DNA of 64,000 nt from Gemmatimonadota bacterium (GTDB lineage Bacteria > Gemmatimonadota > Gemmatimonadetes > Longimicrobiales > Gaopeijiaceae). Location: positions 62,001 through 126,000 of the forward strand of contig SKKN01000006.1 of NCBI GenBank assembly GCA_007121455.1, given 5' to 3'. Within the stretch, counting starts at the first letter, position 1. Every line of letters starts with the position of its first letter. The notes under the pieces are model-generated. The model had not been told where the DNA came from, made no database searches, and was given only the letters and a program-made list of their open reading frames with translations. The position numbers and the translations under genes were made by a program. Below, piece by piece: positions 1-9,278 of this stretch.

Positions 1-229
1 TCAGCGGTCCGCCCTCACCATTATGACGAGAACCCCATTCGGGGGACTCGGGTTCGGGAAAATTCGGGCCGGAGCGGGTTCGGTGAACGCGGTCCTTAAG
101 CCTTCCCCGCCGAGCGGGGGGGGAACATCGTCTCCTGGGCAACGTACCTTTATTTGACACGCGCTCACCTGACGAGCGCACACTTCTCCCTTCCCACGAG
201 CGGTACTGTCACACGCCGCAGGGGGTACC

Positions 230-1078
230 GTGGTCACCCGGCAGACAGTGCTGACAGCTTGGGCCGCCCTGCTCGTCGCGCTGTTACTCCCGGCCGTCCT
301 CTTCGGCCAGAATTCGGGTGATCGCGAGCAACAGGTGCGGGTCCACGGCACGGTCGTCGACCATGAGACGGGCGCTCCCCTCGATGGAGTGCTGGTACGG
401 ATCCGGTCGGCCTCCATTCCCGACGATCTCGAGCGGTTCACGAATGCGGAGGGCGATTTCGGGTTCGAGCCTGTGCCCGTCGGTGTCTACCACATCCGCG
501 TGATGCGGCTCGGTTATCAGACCGTGGACCACACGGTCCAACTCACGCAGCGCTCCAGACTCGATATCGAAGTGGAGCTCACGTCGCAGGCTGTGGCGCT
601 CGAGCCGATCATCGTCGCGACGACCCGGCAGAGCTCTCTGGCGCTGACCGGTTTCTATGACCGGATGGACCGCGGGCTCGGACGGTTCGTGACCCGGGAC
701 GACATCGAGACCCGGAACCCCTTCTACATCACCGATCTGCTCCGATCCATGCCGGGCGTGCACGTGGCGGGTCCGGGCCACACCGGGAACCGTGGGATCA
801 TCAGCATGCGAGGGGGGTGCCGACCGGACGTCTACGTGGACGGAACCCGGATGATTCCGCCCGTGCCGATGGACGAGCTCTTCAGCGTGCACGATGTCGA
901 GGCGATCGAGGTCTACAGCTCGGCCGAGTCCCCCGCTCAGTACTCCACATCGAGTGGATGCGGAACCGTGTTGGTCTGGACTCGGCGTCCCGAAAGGGGG
1001 GGCGGCCAGCCCTTCTCCTGGGCGCGACTCGCGGTGGGTGTGGGATTCCTCGCGGCCGGATTCCTCCTGACTCGCTGA
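230..1078 (+). CDS. Secreted protein with carboxypeptidase-regulatory-like and TonB plug domains, no barrel
   Basis: 282 aa from a GTG start. An N-terminal signal peptide (hydrophobic run at about residues 8-25) precedes a carboxypeptidase-regulatory-like beta-sandwich at about 37-115 (motif HGTVVDHETGAPLDGVLV) and a TonB-receptor plug domain at about 140-250 (DLLRSMPGVHV, YVDGTRM, IEAIEVY-like strand). The beta-barrel of 600 or more residues seen in normal TonB-dependent receptors is absent, and the protein ends with a short hydrophobic stretch (about 263-280). I infer a periplasmic or membrane-anchored protein that may serve the SusC/SusD pair encoded just downstream. No frameshifted barrel follows, because the next 240 bp hold no continuation. 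Function is unproven; domain calls are fairly secure. Confidence 0.8.
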   Translation: MVTRQTVLTAWAALLVALLLPAVLFGQNSGDREQQVRVHGTVVDHETGAPLDGVLVRIRSASIPDDLERFTNAEGDFGFEPVPVGVYHIRVMRLGYQTVDHTVQLTQRSRLDIEVELTSQAVALEPIIVATTRQSSLALTGFYDRMDRGLGRFVTRDDIETRNPFYITDLLRSMPGVHVAGPGHTGNRGIISMRGGCRPDVYVDGTRMIPPVPMDELFSVHDVEAIEVYSSAESPAQYSTSSGCGTVLVWTRRPERGGGQPFSWARLAVGVGFLAAGFLLTR

Positions 1079-1319
1079 CGCCCGCAACAGCCGCACTTCG
1101 AAGTTTCCGGGCCGTCTCCTCGCCCTCTCCTGCCTCCGTGTTTCTGCTTGCGCGATGCACTCGCAACCCTTGCGCAATTCTTACAAGATCCCAATATGTT
1201 TGCCCTACTGAACTCGTCGCTCCGCGGGATCGGAAGCGACGAGTGGCGACCAGGGCCGTACCGTCGGACCCCGCGTCGTGCCAACGTACTTCCCAACGCC
1301 GTAGCGGCGGAGGCATATC
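1079..1319. other. Intergenic region before susC-like gene
   Basis: 241 bp without a gene. It holds a possible promoter at 1170-1202 and a purine-rich stretch (GGCGGAGGC) just before the ATG at 1320 that may be the ribosome-binding site. I see no RNA gene. Confidence 0.4.
1170..1202 (+). promoter_or_regulatory. Possible promoter of the susC-like gene
   Basis: TTGCGC at 1170-1175 is followed after 22 bp from its TTG by TATGTTTG at 1195-1202, which fits the TAnnTTTG -7 element known from Bacteroidota. Read in the E. coli way the -10 (AATATG, 17 bp after TTGCGC) is poor. The match rests on short motifs only. Confidence 0.3.
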
Positions 1320-4226
1320 ATGGATCCCTTTTCGCGTTCGATGGGGAGGTGGACAGTGCTCGGCCTGGCTGTCGCCCTCCTCTTTGCCGTAGCCGAGGCG
1401 GCTTCCGCCCAGGCGACGGGGACGGTCCAGGGCACGGTCGTCGATGGTCAGTCACAGCGGCCCCTTCAGGGGGTGCAAGTGACCGTTGTCGGCACGAACC
1501 GTGGAACCGTGGCGGGGAGCGACGGCCGATTCACGATCACTGCCGTGCCCGCGGGCGAGGTGACGGTGCGGGCGCAGATGATCGGGTACGGCACCAGCGA
1601 GAACACGGTCACGCTGTCGGAGGGCGAGACCGCGACGGTGGACTTCGAGTTGCGGGTGAGCGCACTTGCGATGGACGAGCTCGTCGTGACTGGCGTCGGT
1701 CAGGCGACGCAGCGTCGACAGCTCTCCACGTCCGTGTCGGTGATCGGTGCGGACGCAATCTCGGAGGCCCCGGTGCAGAGCCTCGACCAGCTTCTCCAGG
1801 GGCGCGTCGCCGGCGCCACGGTCAGTAACGTCTCGGCACAGCCGGGCACGGCGTCGCTGATGAACTTCCGGGGGGTCTCCAGCGTCTTCGGAGCCCAGAC
1901 CCCGGTCATCTACGTGGACGGTGTCCGGGTGGACAACACGATGTCCGCGTCGGCCGGAACGGGCGGAGAGCAGACCTCCGCCCTCGCTGAGCTCCTCACT
2001 TCGGACATCGAGCGGATCGAGGTGACCCGTGGAGGTGCGGCGAGCACGCTCTACGGATCGGATGCCGCGACGGGAGTGATCCAGATCTTTACGCGGCGGG
2101 GGACGCCCGGAGCGCCTCGGATCTCGGCGAGGGTCGAGCAGGGTGTGGACGTGCCGGAGCTCCGGTACCTCCTCGACGCGGGGATGATCTATCCGAACCT
2201 GGTCGAAGCGGGCCAGGTCCCGGCGGACTTCATCGAGAGGAACTTCTTCAGCACCGGTCACAGCCAGGGGTACTCGCTGAACGTGGCCGGGGGGACGGAG
2301 GACATCACCTACTCCGTGAGCGGCCGGATCGATCAGGCGGATGGGATCCAGCCGAAGAATGACAACGAGGTCTACAACCTCCGGGGCGGCCTCGAAGCGC
2401 AGCTCTCGGAGCGTTTCAGGGCGAGCTTCTCCGGCGGGTTTACCCGTTCGAACTTCAACCGCATCTTCAGCGGCACGTCGATCAGCGATCCGATCACGGC
2501 GCTCGAGGTCGGGGATGCGCTGTTCTTCGCCGGTACGGACGATCTCAACGAGGCGCTCGACATCTTCCTGATGCCGGACATCACCGAATCGGTGAACCGT
2601 TTCCAGTTCAGCACCGGGTTCCAGTTCGCGCACTCGGAGAACCTGAACGCCCGCGCCACGGTCGGGGTCGACAACCGGGCGAACCACCAGCGGATCTTCC
2701 AGCCGATCGGCTTTCGGGTCGGAAATGTCGAAGGCTCCCTGAACCGACGCCAGCGCGAGTTCACCTCCGTCACGCTCGACGCATCGGGAACGTACAGCTA
2801 TCCCACGGAAGGCAACTTCACGTCCTCCTTTACGCTGGGCGTGCAGGGGTTCCGCGACAACACGAGCGTGGTGAACGCCTTCGGTCGTGGCTTCGCCCTG
2901 CCCGGGTCCGTCGACTTCGGCGAGGCAGCGGACATCTCGGCTGGGGAGAGCAATCAGCAGGTGTTCACCGGAGGCCTCTACATCGACGAGCAGATCGGCC
3001 TCTGGGAGCGCGTGTTCGTGAACGTCGGTGTTCGGGTCGACGGGGGGACGAGCTTCGGGGACGACGTGGACTTCGAGGCCTACCCCAAATTCGGGTTCGC
3101 CTACAACCTTTCGGATGAAGGGTTCTTCCAGGACCGCTTCGACCGGTGGGTCGACGAGTTCAGGGTCCGGGCTGCGTACGGTGAGACGGGGAAGTTCCCG
3201 CCGCCCTTCCTCCGGGACCAGACGTTCGACGCCACCTCCTTCCGAGGGGAGAGCGCTGCGCGGTTCGATAACCCCGGAAACCCGGACCTTCGTCCGGAGG
3301 TCACGGAGACTTTCGAAGCCGGTTTCGATGCCGGGCTCTTCGAAAATCGTCTGGGGATCGACTTCAACTGGTACAACGCGCGTACGGTGGATGCCCTCTT
3401 CTTCGTTCCGGAGCAGCCGGCGACGGGACAGGGGACGCAGATCCGGAACGTGGGGACGATCGAGAATCAGGGGGTCGAGGTCGATCTGAACCTGCACGTG
3501 TTGAACCGCCCGAACTTCTCGTGGCACGTCGGCGCGATGTTCCAGACCGTGGACAACGAGATCACGGACATGGGGGGTGCCCCCGCATTCTTCCTCCCCG
3601 GTCCGCGCCTTCAGCAGCGAGTGGCCGAAGGACAGCCTGTGGGCGCGTGGTACATCACGCACCCGATCGACACGACCGAAGACGGCCTTCTCGACGACTT
3701 CGAGCACCAGTTCACCGGGACCGGCCCGATGCCGACCCAGAGTGGGAGCTTTTCGACGCGGGTGACTCTCTTCCAGAACCTCCAACTTTCGGCGCTGTTG
3801 GACTGGGCGTCGGGACATGAAGTGTACGACTGGGGTTCCGTGTGGGCGACGTACAATGGGATCTACCGCAGGGAACTTCTGGACGACGACTACGAGTTCC
3901 CGGTGCGCCACGACGCGGACGGAGAGCCGGTCGGCCGTTACAGCTTCACCCAGGCCGCCGTCGAGTTCCTGGAGCCTGGAGACTGGATGAAGCTCCGGGA
4001 AATCTCCGCCCGCTACAGCATGCCCACGACCTGGACGGGACGTCTCGGCGTGGACCGGGGGACGATCTACGGCAGCGTGCGGAATCTCGCCATCTGGTCG
4101 GAGAGCGACCTGATCGACCCCGAGCTCGCCGGCGTCATGGGTGGGGGGCTCCGGCTCGGCGGTGACACGAGCATCACCATCTCTCCGCCCCGTGCCTTCC
4201 GGTTCGGTGTGGAATTCGTGTTCTGA
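1320..4226 (+). CDS. SusC/RagA-family TonB-dependent outer-membrane receptor
   Basis: 968 aa. A signal peptide (about 1-31, cleavage near ASAQA) is followed by a carboxypeptidase-regulatory-like domain (about 33-115, GTVQGTVVDGQSQRPLQGV), a plug domain (about 125-255, with YVDGVRVDN and IERIEVTRGGAASTLYGSDA) and a long barrel that ends in a terminal Phe (FRFGVEFVF), the usual outer-membrane signature. Length is normal for SusC proteins. The SusD partner starts 54 bp downstream. The pair would import a ligand across the outer membrane using TonB energy. No glycan-degrading enzyme is nearby; the peptidases downstream make peptides one possible ligand, but that is only inference. Confidence 0.93.
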   Translation: MDPFSRSMGRWTVLGLAVALLFAVAEAASAQATGTVQGTVVDGQSQRPLQGVQVTVVGTNRGTVAGSDGRFTITAVPAGEVTVRAQMIGYGTSENTVTLSEGETATVDFELRVSALAMDELVVTGVGQATQRRQLSTSVSVIGADAISEAPVQSLDQLLQGRVAGATVSNVSAQPGTASLMNFRGVSSVFGAQTPVIYVDGVRVDNTMSASAGTGGEQTSALAELLTSDIERIEVTRGGAASTLYGSDAATGVIQIFTRRGTPGAPRISARVEQGVDVPELRYLLDAGMIYPNLVEAGQVPADFIERNFFSTGHSQGYSLNVAGGTEDITYSVSGRIDQADGIQPKNDNEVYNLRGGLEAQLSERFRASFSGGFTRSNFNRIFSGTSISDPITALEVGDALFFAGTDDLNEALDIFLMPDITESVNRFQFSTGFQFAHSENLNARATVGVDNRANHQRIFQPIGFRVGNVEGSLNRRQREFTSVTLDASGTYSYPTEGNFTSSFTLGVQGFRDNTSVVNAFGRGFALPGSVDFGEAADISAGESNQQVFTGGLYIDEQIGLWERVFVNVGVRVDGGTSFGDDVDFEAYPKFGFAYNLSDEGFFQDRFDRWVDEFRVRAAYGETGKFPPPFLRDQTFDATSFRGESAARFDNPGNPDLRPEVTETFEAGFDAGLFENRLGIDFNWYNARTVDALFFVPEQPATGQGTQIRNVGTIENQGVEVDLNLHVLNRPNFSWHVGAMFQTVDNEITDMGGAPAFFLPGPRLQQRVAEGQPVGAWYITHPIDTTEDGLLDDFEHQFTGTGPMPTQSGSFSTRVTLFQNLQLSALLDWASGHEVYDWGSVWATYNGIYRRELLDDDYEFPVRHDADGEPVGRYSFTQAAVEFLEPGDWMKLREISARYSMPTTWTGRLGVDRGTIYGSVRNLAIWSESDLIDPELAGVMGGGLRLGGDTSITISPPRAFRFGVEFVF

Positions 4227-4279
4227 TGAAGACATTCTCGACGAACGGAATGAACGGACATAGCGAGGGAGATGAATCG

Positions 4280-5761
4280 ATGAGGTATATCACAGTTGGT
4301 GGGAGCGGGAGAGGGAGGAGGGGCATCCGGCCCTTGCCGGTCCTCTTCGCTCTCCTCCTTACGGCAGGGATCGGAGGGTGCGACTTCCTGGATCCGACGG
4401 AAGTGCAGAACCCACGCACCACGGATGAGGATCTGGCGGGAGCGACGGAGCCGGTTCGTGCGTTGATGCCGGGTCTGCGGGCACAGATGGCGCGTGCGAC
4501 CGGATCGCAGGTCGTCATCAGCGAGGTCGTGAGCGACAACTACTCCGTCCAGGGGACGGGGATCAACCCGATCTTCGATGACCCGCGCTCCGTGGGGCCG
4601 AGCGTCCTGGATTTTACGAGTGCCGCGCAGGGAATCTACTGGAACAGCCAGGAGTTGAGGGCGCTGGCCGACTTCATCCTGGACGAGATCGCACCGATCG
4701 ATGACGCTGCGAGCGCGGACCACCTGGCCGAGGCGCACTACTACCGTGGGATCGCGTACCTGATCCAGGGTGAGAGCTTCATCGCGGCGCCGACCGAAGC
4801 GGATGGGCCCGCTCGTCCCGGCACCGAGCTCCTCCAGCGTGCGGTCTCGGATTTCGAGGCATCGATCACAGGAGCGGCCGGGGGCGAGTTCGCCCTTCCG
4901 GCGCGGGCAGCATTGGCGAGGACGCATCGACTTCTCGGAGATCCGGGAAGCGCGACGCAGGCAGCGCAGCAAGCCCTTGGAGAGAGCGGAACCTTCGTGT
5001 TCAGCCAACAGTTCGACGCGACGGGGATCGTCAACGCCCCGAACACCTTTACCGTGCAGCGTTCCTTGAAGGAGTTCCAGCCCCTTCCCCGTCTCGACTT
5101 TCTCGACCCGAAGTACGAGGGTCGTGAAACGCCGATTCCGGTGGCGAAGGCCGAGGAGATGCATCTGATCCTCGCAGAGGCGGCGTTGGCCGGGGACGAC
5201 GTCGAGACCGGGCGGGATCACCTCGTCGATGCGATCGAGCTCGCCCTTTCCCGTCCGGCGGCATCATGGACGGATGACGACCAGCGCCTGAACATCGACC
5301 TGTCTCCGCGTCCGCGGAGCTCGGAGATCGTGGTGCGGGCGGATCCGGACAGCCCCTTCCGCGAGGGTCTGGTGCTCGACCGGCCAAACGTTCAGATCCC
5401 GCTCTACCGGATCTCGCGGACCTCGCTGTCGGCGGATAGCGTCGCGGCGCTCACGGATGCGGACGAGGTATGGCACGCGTTCCATCTCGCCCGCCAGGAG
5501 ATCATGTTCCTGGAAGGGCGACGGATGTCGGACCTTGGGATCCGGCTGCCGATGATGCTCCGGGAGGTCGACGCGAACCCGAACATCTCGGCAGAGGGTG
5601 AAGGCACACGACCCTTCGTTCCGGACCACATCCCGCCGAACGCTCAGATGGATCGCTTCGATCCGGCGAGCCCGGAGGATGCCGGGACGACCGAAGTCAC
5701 GATTCGGCACGACATGAACCGGATTCTCACCGCGAACCGGGTGAGTCCGTTCCTGAACTGA
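4280..5761 (+). CDS. SusD/RagB-family outer-membrane lipoprotein
   Basis: 493 aa from ATG 4280. I prefer this start to the ATG at 4226 that overlaps the susC stop, because GAGGGAGA sits at proper distance and the signal peptide then begins directly (MRYITV...). The lipobox is GIGGC, with Cys at about residue 34 as lipid anchor. Two in-frame alternatives, 4226 and 4250, would add up to 18 residues. The helical TPR-like scaffold, the late REIMFLEGRRMSDLGIRLP-like segment and the position behind a SusC gene support SusD. It would bind ligand at the cell surface and cap the SusC channel. A strong terminator follows. Confidence 0.9.
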   Translation: MRYITVGGSGRGRRGIRPLPVLFALLLTAGIGGCDFLDPTEVQNPRTTDEDLAGATEPVRALMPGLRAQMARATGSQVVISEVVSDNYSVQGTGINPIFDDPRSVGPSVLDFTSAAQGIYWNSQELRALADFILDEIAPIDDAASADHLAEAHYYRGIAYLIQGESFIAAPTEADGPARPGTELLQRAVSDFEASITGAAGGEFALPARAALARTHRLLGDPGSATQAAQQALGESGTFVFSQQFDATGIVNAPNTFTVQRSLKEFQPLPRLDFLDPKYEGRETPIPVAKAEEMHLILAEAALAGDDVETGRDHLVDAIELALSRPAASWTDDDQRLNIDLSPRPRSSEIVVRADPDSPFREGLVLDRPNVQIPLYRISRTSLSADSVAALTDADEVWHAFHLARQEIMFLEGRRMSDLGIRLPMMLREVDANPNISAEGEGTRPFVPDHIPPNAQMDRFDPASPEDAGTTEVTIRHDMNRILTANRVSPFLN

Positions 5762-5793
5762 CCGACCTGAAGGGAATGCTCGAACACCCCGGG

Positions 5794-5830
5794 GGTCCGG
5801 CCGTGCGCGGCCGGGCCCTCGTTCCTTTTC
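5794..5830 (+). terminator. Rho-independent terminator after the susCD-like operon
   Basis: GGTCCGGCCG at 5794-5803 pairs with CGGCCGGGCC at 5808-5817 (one G:T pair) around a TGCG loop. A T-rich tail (CTCGTTCCTTTTCC) follows. It closes the transcript about 33 bp after the SusD stop codon. Confidence 0.75.
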
Positions 5831-5876
5831 CATTCGATCCTCCGACCGCGCCCGAGACGATTTCCCGACGTTCCCG

Positions 5877-6752
5877 GTGCAGATCCCGCCGACGATGAAT
5901 CAGCTTCCTCCTGCGGCCCGCCACTCCTCCGGTCCGCCTCAGCCATCAGGCTCCCGAATGAGCGCGCTTCGGGCCGCGTTTTCCCCGTGGCGGCTCACGG
6001 ACGAGGAAGGACTCTGGATCCCGGGGGAGGGCGTGAAGCGTGACGCGGAGCTCGGAGCCGAAGTCTCCGGCGGCCGGGGAGGGCTCGTCCGGCTCTGGCG
6101 CTCCGACCGTTCACTCGTCGTTACCCGCCGTGAGGCGCGGCTTCCACGGTTCGTGGAGGCGAAGGAGGCTTTCGACGCGGAGGGGTGGCCCGTCGTGGTT
6201 CGGGACAGTGGCGGCACGACCGTACCCCACTTCCCGGGAGCTCTCCAGGTGAGCCTCCTCCTGCCTCGGAGCCGATCGGAGGGGCTGGGTGTCGAGAACG
6301 TATACCACCTCCTCTGTGAGCCGGTGAAGTCCGCACTTCATGCCCTGGGACTCGAGACCGGGTACGGGGAGGTCGCCGGCTCCTTCTGTGACGGTCGGTT
6401 CAACCTCGTGCACGCGGGACGCAAGGTGGCGGGGACAGCGCAGCGGTGGAAGGGCGCGGGCCCCGGATCTCATCGGAACGAGGGATACATCCTCAGCCAC
6501 ATGGTCCTCTTCGTGGAGGGGGATCTCGTCGGCGCCACGAAGGCGGTGAACCGCTTCCTCGAGCTCGCGGGTGGGCGAGGAGGGTTCGAGCTGGACGCGC
6601 AGGAGACGGTCGATCGCGCTCTGCGTCGTGGGCATCCCCCTCAAGCCGGGGGAGACGCGGATGCACGGCCGCTCATGGACCGGGTGCGCCTCAGCCTCCG
6701 GGCCGCTCTCGAGCGGGACCTCGGCCTTCCTGGCACCACGACGGACGGGTAG
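5877..6752 (+). CDS. Lipoate-protein ligase A family protein
   Basis: 291 aa as the longest frame (GTG 5877). The first 27 residues are Pro/Ser rich, and ATG 5895 or ATG 5958 (MSALRAAFSPWRLTDEEG) may be the true start; none has a clear ribosome-binding site. The biotin/lipoate ligase fold is shown by RSDRSLVVTRRE, VVVRDSGGTTVPHFPG (the RRxxGG-like loop) and CDGRFNLVHAGRKVAGTAQR, where the KVAGTAQR segment holds the lipoyl-AMP lysine region. It would attach lipoate or a related acyl group to a carrier protein. thiI follows after 9 bp, suggesting one transcript. The exact substrate is not clear from sequence. Confidence 0.75.
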   Translation: MQIPPTMNQLPPAARHSSGPPQPSGSRMSALRAAFSPWRLTDEEGLWIPGEGVKRDAELGAEVSGGRGGLVRLWRSDRSLVVTRREARLPRFVEAKEAFDAEGWPVVVRDSGGTTVPHFPGALQVSLLLPRSRSEGLGVENVYHLLCEPVKSALHALGLETGYGEVAGSFCDGRFNLVHAGRKVAGTAQRWKGAGPGSHRNEGYILSHMVLFVEGDLVGATKAVNRFLELAGGRGGFELDAQETVDRALRRGHPPQAGGDADARPLMDRVRLSLRAALERDLGLPGTTTDG

Positions 6753-6761
6753 GTTCTACCC

Positions 6762-8234
6762 ATGAGCAACGCAAAAACCGATCTCGCCCTCTTCCTCGTC
6801 CGCCTGGGAGTGGAGGTGACCACGAAGAGTCGCCGGACCCGGCGGCATTTCCAGAGCCGCCTGATCGACAATCTGCGCGACGCCGTCGAGTCGTCCGGCT
6901 TCGAGATGCGAGTGGAGAATCTCTGGAGTCGGATTCTCATCGAAACCTCCTCCCCGGAGGCTCTATCCGCCATGGCGCGGGTGCACGGGGTCAGCTCCAT
7001 TTCTCCAATCGATGCGCGCATCCCGGCCGACCTGACCCGGATCGTCGAGGTCGGCGAGGAGCTCTACGCGATCCGGGTCGAGGGGAAGACCTTTGCCGTG
7101 GCGGCTCGCCGTACGGGAAAGCAGTCCTTCCGCTCCCAGGCGGTCCGGGAGGAGCTCGGCGCGGCGCTTCTTCCCCACTCTGCGGGAGTCGATCTCGACA
7201 ATCCGGAGTTCACCGCCTCCGTCGAGGTGCGCGACTCCCAGGCCTTCCTCTTCTCCGAGCGGATTCCCGGTCCTGGGGGGCTCCCGCTCGGAGTCGAGGG
7301 AAAGGCTGTGTGTCTGCTTTCCGGGGGGTTCGATTCCGCTGTCGCGGCATGGCTTCTCCTCAAACGGGGCGTCTCCCTGGAATACGTGTTCTGCAATCTC
7401 GGCGGAGCCGCCTACGAGCGCTCCGTCCTCGCTGTGGCCAAGGTTCTCGCCGACCGTTGGAGCTACGGGGACCGCCCCAGGATTCACATCGTGGAATTCG
7501 CGGAGCCGATCGAAGCGCTCCGGGAACGGGTCGGGGGCGCGTACTGGCAAGTCGTCCTGAAGCGGCTGATGTATCGGGCTGCGGGGAGGATCGCGGCAGA
7601 GGTGCAGGCAGACGGGGTCGTGACCGGAGAGTCGCTCGGACAGGTCTCCTCACAGACCCTCGGCAATCTCAGAGCGATCGATGATGCGGTGGATCTTCCC
7701 GTGTTCCGGCCGCTCCTCGGGCTCGAGAAGCCCGAGATCATCGAGCGAGCGAACGAAATCGGCACCGGTCCAATCAGCGCCAAGGTACGGGAATACTGCG
7801 CAATCAACACCGGCCGGCCGGTCACGAACGCCCGTCCCGGGCTCGTCCGGCGGGAGGAGGACAAACTCGACCTCGCGCTCCTCGATCGAGTGGTGGGGGA
7901 GAGGAACGTCCTGGATCTCCGATCGATGGATCCAGTGGACCTGGTCGCTCCCTACCTCTTCATGGAGAAGATTCCGGAGACGGCCGCGGTTCTCGACATC
8001 CGGGGCAAGAAGGAGTATGCTGCCTGGCACTTCCCCGGGGCGATACGGAAGGACCCGTCGGAGCTCCGGCGCCGGCGGCTCCGCGAGCTCGACAAGGAGC
8101 AGGTATACGTCCTGTATTGCCGATACGGTCTCGAGTCGGCGGACGTGGTCGAGGAGATGCAGCGACAGGGGTTCGAGGCCTACGCCTACCGGGGAGGGGT
8201 CGAAAAGCTGCGCCGGGAGGCCGAGCCAGCATAG
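6762..8234 (+). CDS. thiI: tRNA 4-thiouridine synthase ThiI with C-terminal rhodanese domain
   Basis: 490 aa. An N-terminal ferredoxin-like plus THUMP region (about 60-170) is followed by the PP-loop ATP pyrophosphatase motif SGGFDS (about 187-192), the conserved KVREYCAINTGRPVTNA segment with the first redox Cys, and a rhodanese domain (about 395-490) whose active Cys is in YCRYGLES (about Cys453). This is the long, E. coli-like ThiI arrangement, which transfers persulfide sulfur to tRNA U8 and can feed thiamine thiazole synthesis. No thiamine genes are close by, and the neighbour is a lipoate-ligase-like gene. The start ATG lies 9 bp after the upstream stop. Confidence 0.92.
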   Translation: MSNAKTDLALFLVRLGVEVTTKSRRTRRHFQSRLIDNLRDAVESSGFEMRVENLWSRILIETSSPEALSAMARVHGVSSISPIDARIPADLTRIVEVGEELYAIRVEGKTFAVAARRTGKQSFRSQAVREELGAALLPHSAGVDLDNPEFTASVEVRDSQAFLFSERIPGPGGLPLGVEGKAVCLLSGGFDSAVAAWLLLKRGVSLEYVFCNLGGAAYERSVLAVAKVLADRWSYGDRPRIHIVEFAEPIEALRERVGGAYWQVVLKRLMYRAAGRIAAEVQADGVVTGESLGQVSSQTLGNLRAIDDAVDLPVFRPLLGLEKPEIIERANEIGTGPISAKVREYCAINTGRPVTNARPGLVRREEDKLDLALLDRVVGERNVLDLRSMDPVDLVAPYLFMEKIPETAAVLDIRGKKEYAAWHFPGAIRKDPSELRRRRLRELDKEQVYVLYCRYGLESADVVEEMQRQGFEAYAYRGGVEKLRREAEPA

Positions 8235-8240
8235 GGACCA

Positions 8241-9278
8241 TCAGGGTGCGGGGGCTCGTTCAGCGACGTCCCCGAGCCGCGCATCGGCCAGTTGCGTAAA
8301 GCGCAGCACGGTGGTGACGGCGTCCACGAAGAAGTCCGGAGTGATGTCCTCGAAGGCGTCCGAAGGGTCATGGTATCCGGGGTGGTCTTCCACCCCGAAG
8401 TAGAGGAAGGGGATGCCCTCCTCGTGGAACGCCGCGTGATCCGAGGCCATCGTCCAATCCTCTCCGGGCGGAAGGTCGGGCCGATCGTGCCCGCGGAGCA
8501 GCTCCAATCCGCCCGCCGGCTCGACCTCGTCGAGCAGCTCACCCAGGGAGGGGTAGTGGTACGTCCCGGCCGCGTAGAGTTCTCCCGCTTCGCTCCGGCT
8601 TACCATGTCCATGTTCACGTTCAGCTCGATGTGCTCGACGTCCACCGGAGGATCGGAGATGAATGCGCGGGCGCCCTGGAGGCCCATCTCCTCGGCGTCC
8701 ATCGCCGCGAACACGATCGTGTGTTCGGGCGGATGCTCGACGAAGCGCCGGGCCAGGGCCAAAAGGCCCGCCGTCCCCGATGCATTGTCGTCTGCTCCAT
8801 TGTAGATCTCCCCGTTCCGGACCCCGAGGTGGTCGTAGTGTGCGGTCACGACCAGCACGTGGTCCCCGGAGCCGGAGCCGTCGACCCGGCCGACCACGTT
8901 CACCCCTTCGAGAGCAGCCCCGCCGGGTCCCTCGACAGGAAAGGAATGTTCGTAGCTATCTCCGAAGGGAAGGAGGCCGATCTCCTCGAAGCGCTCCAGG
9001 AGGTAGCGCCGGGCTCGTTCGTTTCCGGGAGTGCCGGTCTGGCGACCTTCCATCGAATCGTGGGCGAGAACCTGGACGTCTCTCAGGAGCTGTGCCCGGT
9101 CGACCTCGTCGGGGCCGACCGCGGCATGGAGGAACGGCGCGGTGACCACGACCTCGCCGACCTGCGCTCCGCCGGAGATCACAGGGCCGATCTGCGCCGA
9201 GAGAGAGCCCGGCGCAGCCGGCGCAAGAAGCAAACCGGTCGCGAGGATCGCCGTGAGCTCACGGAGGCACGCCCTCAT
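8241..9278 (-). CDS. Secreted M28-family zinc aminopeptidase
   Basis: 345 aa from ATG 9278. The frame stays open upstream to 9560, but the start at 9278 puts a classic signal peptide first (MRACLRELTAILATGLLLAP, cleavage near LSAQ). The M28 metal ligands are all present: His and Asp in HYDHLG, the bridging Asp in YNGADDNASGT, the catalytic and ligand Glu pair in DAEEMGLQG, Asp in NMDMV, and the last His in ASDHAAFHEEGIPF. It should remove N-terminal residues from peptides in the periplasm or outside. It ends 6 bp from the convergent thiI stop. A 369 bp divergent region separates it from the M24 peptidase gene. Confidence 0.88.
   Translation of the reverse strand: MRACLRELTAILATGLLLAPAAPGSLSAQIGPVISGGAQVGEVVVTAPFLHAAVGPDEVDRAQLLRDVQVLAHDSMEGRQTGTPGNERARRYLLERFEEIGLLPFGDSYEHSFPVEGPGGAALEGVNVVGRVDGSGSGDHVLVVTAHYDHLGVRNGEIYNGADDNASGTAGLLALARRFVEHPPEHTIVFAAMDAEEMGLQGARAFISDPPVDVEHIELNVNMDMVSRSEAGELYAAGTYHYPSLGELLDEVEPAGGLELLRGHDRPDLPPGEDWTMASDHAAFHEEGIPFLYFGVEDHPGYHDPSDAFEDITPDFFVDAVTTVLRFTQLADARLGDVAERAPAP

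Noticed and set aside
154-182. TTGACA at 154-159 as -35 of the first gene
   Set aside because: No acceptable -10 lies 16-18 bp downstream.
1452-4235. 927-codon open frame on the minus strand opposite the SusC-type gene
   Set aside because: It mirrors the codon pattern of the real gene and has an Arg/Pro/His-rich composition typical of antisense frames in GC-rich DNA.
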